The notes under the pieces: model-generated | Databases searched by the model: none | The model's input: only the letters and a program-made list of their open reading frames with translations | What the model was told of the DNA's origin: nothing | Position numbers and translations under genes: made by a program | NCBI RefSeq assembly: GCF_017875395.1 | Contig: NZ_JAGGMO010000010.1 | Coordinates: 1 to 37,945 of the forward strand | Length of the DNA: 37,945 bases | Reading direction: 5' to 3' | From: Methanococcus voltae | GTDB taxonomy: Archaea > AGJL01 > Methanococci > Methanococcales > Methanococcaceae | Shown here: positions 36,812 through 37,945 of the stretch, one piece after another | Numbering within the stretch: the first letter of the stretch is position 1 | Layout of the letters: every line of letters begins with the position of its first letter

Positions 36812-37693
36812 ATGGATGACTATAGCAAGGCAGAAGTGTTGATGGAAGCACTACCATATATATGTAAATTCCATGGTCAGAAGTTTTTAATTAAATATGG
36901 CGGACATGCAATGGTTAATGAAGATGCAAAGAATTGGGTGGCCAAGGATTTAGTTTTATTGAAATATGTGGGTATGAATCCCATAGTGGTGCATGGTGGG
37001 GGACCAGAAATAAATAATGCTATGAAAAAAATGGGTAAAACTCCTGAATTTATCCATGGATTGAGGGTTACTGACCAAGAAACACTTGACATTGTAAAAA
37101 TGGTTTTGATTGGAAAAATAAATGGCGATATCGTATCTAAGTTAGAAAAATATGGTGGAAAGGCAGTAGGTCTTTCTGGAAAGTCCGGTCATCTTATAAA
37201 AGCTAAAAAGAAATTACAATACTTATTAAAAGATAGTCAGAAAATAGAAGTTGATTTAGGTATGGTTGGTGAAGTAAGCCATATTGATACTAAATTAGTA
37301 GATTTATTGGTGGAAAAAAATTATATACCTGTTATTTCACCTATAGGGGTAGATGAATACGGTAATGATTTAAATTTGAATGCAGATATTGCTGCAGGAG
37401 ATATTGCAGGTGCTACTGGTTCAAAAAAATTAATCATGGTTACTGACGTTGATGGAGTCATGGAAGATATAACTGACCCTAGTACATTACACAAAAAAGT
37501 AAATGTTGAAAAATTAGAAATGATGATTGAGCAAGGTATTATTCAAGGTGGCATGATTCCTAAGATTGAAGCCGCAATAAATGCTTTGAACAAAGGTGTA
37601 GATAGTGTTCATATTATAAATGGAAGAATACCTCATGCAATATTACTAGAAATATTTACTGAAACAGGTATTGGAACTATGATTGTTAAATAA
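36812..37693 (+). CDS. argB: Acetylglutamate kinase
   Basis: ArgB phosphorylates N-acetylglutamate in arginine synthesis. The 293-residue amino-acid-kinase fold shows 'FLIKYGGHAMVN', 'IVVHGGGPEINNAMKKMG', 'GLRVTDQETLDIV', 'NLNADIAAGDIAGA' and 'GGMIPKIEAAINAL', covering nucleotide and substrate sites. The length is normal. GGTGAG about 10 bases before the ATG supports the start. It diverges from L31e with 97 bases between starts, so promoters face away within a very short region. No other arg gene is in the window. Confidence 0.96.
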   Translation: MDDYSKAEVLMEALPYICKFHGQKFLIKYGGHAMVNEDAKNWVAKDLVLLKYVGMNPIVVHGGGPEINNAMKKMGKTPEFIHGLRVTDQETLDIVKMVLIGKINGDIVSKLEKYGGKAVGLSGKSGHLIKAKKKLQYLLKDSQKIEVDLGMVGEVSHIDTKLVDLLVEKNYIPVISPIGVDEYGNDLNLNADIAAGDIAGATGSKKLIMVTDVDGVMEDITDPSTLHKKVNVEKLEMMIEQGIIQGGMIPKIEAAINALNKGVDSVHIINGRIPHAILLEIFTETGIGTMIVK

Positions 37694-37753
37694 TCAAAAA
37701 ATAATCAAATTTATCTATTTTTACATCTTTTTATGTATTTTTCATTTTTAGTC

Positions 37754-37784
37754 CTTTATTTCTTTATTTTTTTATTTTTTTATT
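37754..37784 (+). terminator. T-rich terminator after argB
   Basis: Repeated runs of T broken by single A bases begin about 60 bases after the argB stop, with no hairpin. This is a likely oligo-T terminator ahead of the right inverted repeat. Confidence 0.45.
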
Positions 37785-37850
37785 CATTAGATATTTTATT
37801 TATTTTTTAAATTCTTGAAAATATTAATTAGATTATATTCTAAAATGATA

Positions 37851-37945
37851 TATAATAAAAAAAATACAATAACCTAATAATTGTTACGAACCTAAAAACG
37901 TTACAGGTACCATCTCATAAGCATATTATGCAATTGAGATGAATG
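37851..37945. repeat. Right copy of window-bounding inverted repeat
   Basis: This is the reverse complement of the left repeat, identical over 37877-37944, with fading similarity inward to about 37851. Read outward it begins near TTGTTACGAACCTAAAAACG and runs off the window edge, with the same internal hairpin (GCATA/TATGC within CATCTCA/TGAGATG). The matching orientation means both ends of the window enter the same repeat from its outside. Confidence 0.9.

Overview
The window looks like chromosomal DNA of a mesophilic methanogenic archaeon of the order Methanococcales, most probably the genus Methanococcus. It is very AT-rich. It carries the methanogenesis enzyme Mer, coenzyme F420 and methanopterin biosynthesis genes (cofH, mptA), archaeal basal transcription factors (TFB, TFE), MCM and Orc1/Cdc6-type replication proteins, and ribosome binding sites of the GGTGA/GAGGTG type. 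The species cannot be fixed from the sequence alone.

Layout. (1) 1-94 and 37851-37945: the two ends of the window are a near-perfect inverted repeat (68 bp identical), so the segment is bounded by two copies of one repeat in opposite orientation. (2) 0.2-5.9 kb: a small DUF2098 protein, an MJ0158-type PLP enzyme, an isolated 2-oxoglutarate:ferredoxin oxidoreductase alpha subunit, a two-helix RCK potassium channel, and a CobB/CobQ-like protein whose two domains are in reversed order. (3) 5.9-12.1 kb: a replication region. It holds an intact MCM helicase, an Orc-like AAA+ protein with ruined ATPase motifs, a repeat-bearing intergenic region, a winged-helix protein with a SWIM-like zinc motif, a 600-bp AT-rich repeat-bearing region, and a divergent Orc1/Cdc6-like ATPase. 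A 10-bp motif, TATTCACATT, occurs upstream of both mcm and orc. This is the best candidate for a chromosomal replication origin in the window. (4) 12.2-20.7 kb: mptA, an ATP-grasp enzyme, TFE and an HD protein read rightward. An apparent leftward operon gar1-tfb-pilus ATPase-two pilus membrane platform proteins meets them. As I remember the Methanocaldococcus jannaschii genome (MJ0774-MJ0782), much of this order is conserved.

(5) 20.7-24.8 kb: isoprenoid genes (type 2 IPP isomerase, prenyl diphosphate synthase) flank an archaeal RNase J. (6) 24.9-32.9 kb: mixed housekeeping genes, namely DUF2118, a B12-binding radical SAM protein, a gamma-carbonic-anhydrase-like protein, lumazine synthase, HisE, an HTH-CBS regulator, a Nif3-like protein, a PrmC/Mtq2-like methyltransferase, a PUA protein and CofH. 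(7) 33.5-37.7 kb: the highly expressed mer gene with a promoter dyad and a strong hairpin/T-tract terminator; then DUF2666, ribosomal protein LX, aIF6 and L31e on the minus strand; then argB.

How the genes connect. Lumazine synthase and CofH both use 5-amino-6-ribitylaminouracil, for riboflavin and F420 respectively. MptA starts the methanopterin carrier on which Mer acts using F420. MCM and Orc-like proteins belong to replication initiation. TFB/TFE and Gar1/aIF6/L31e/LX belong to transcription and ribosome assembly. I see no tRNA, rRNA, CRISPR array, transposase or integrase. The parts least explained by known families are the replication module with its repeats, the reversed CobQ-like fusion and the terminal inverted repeat.
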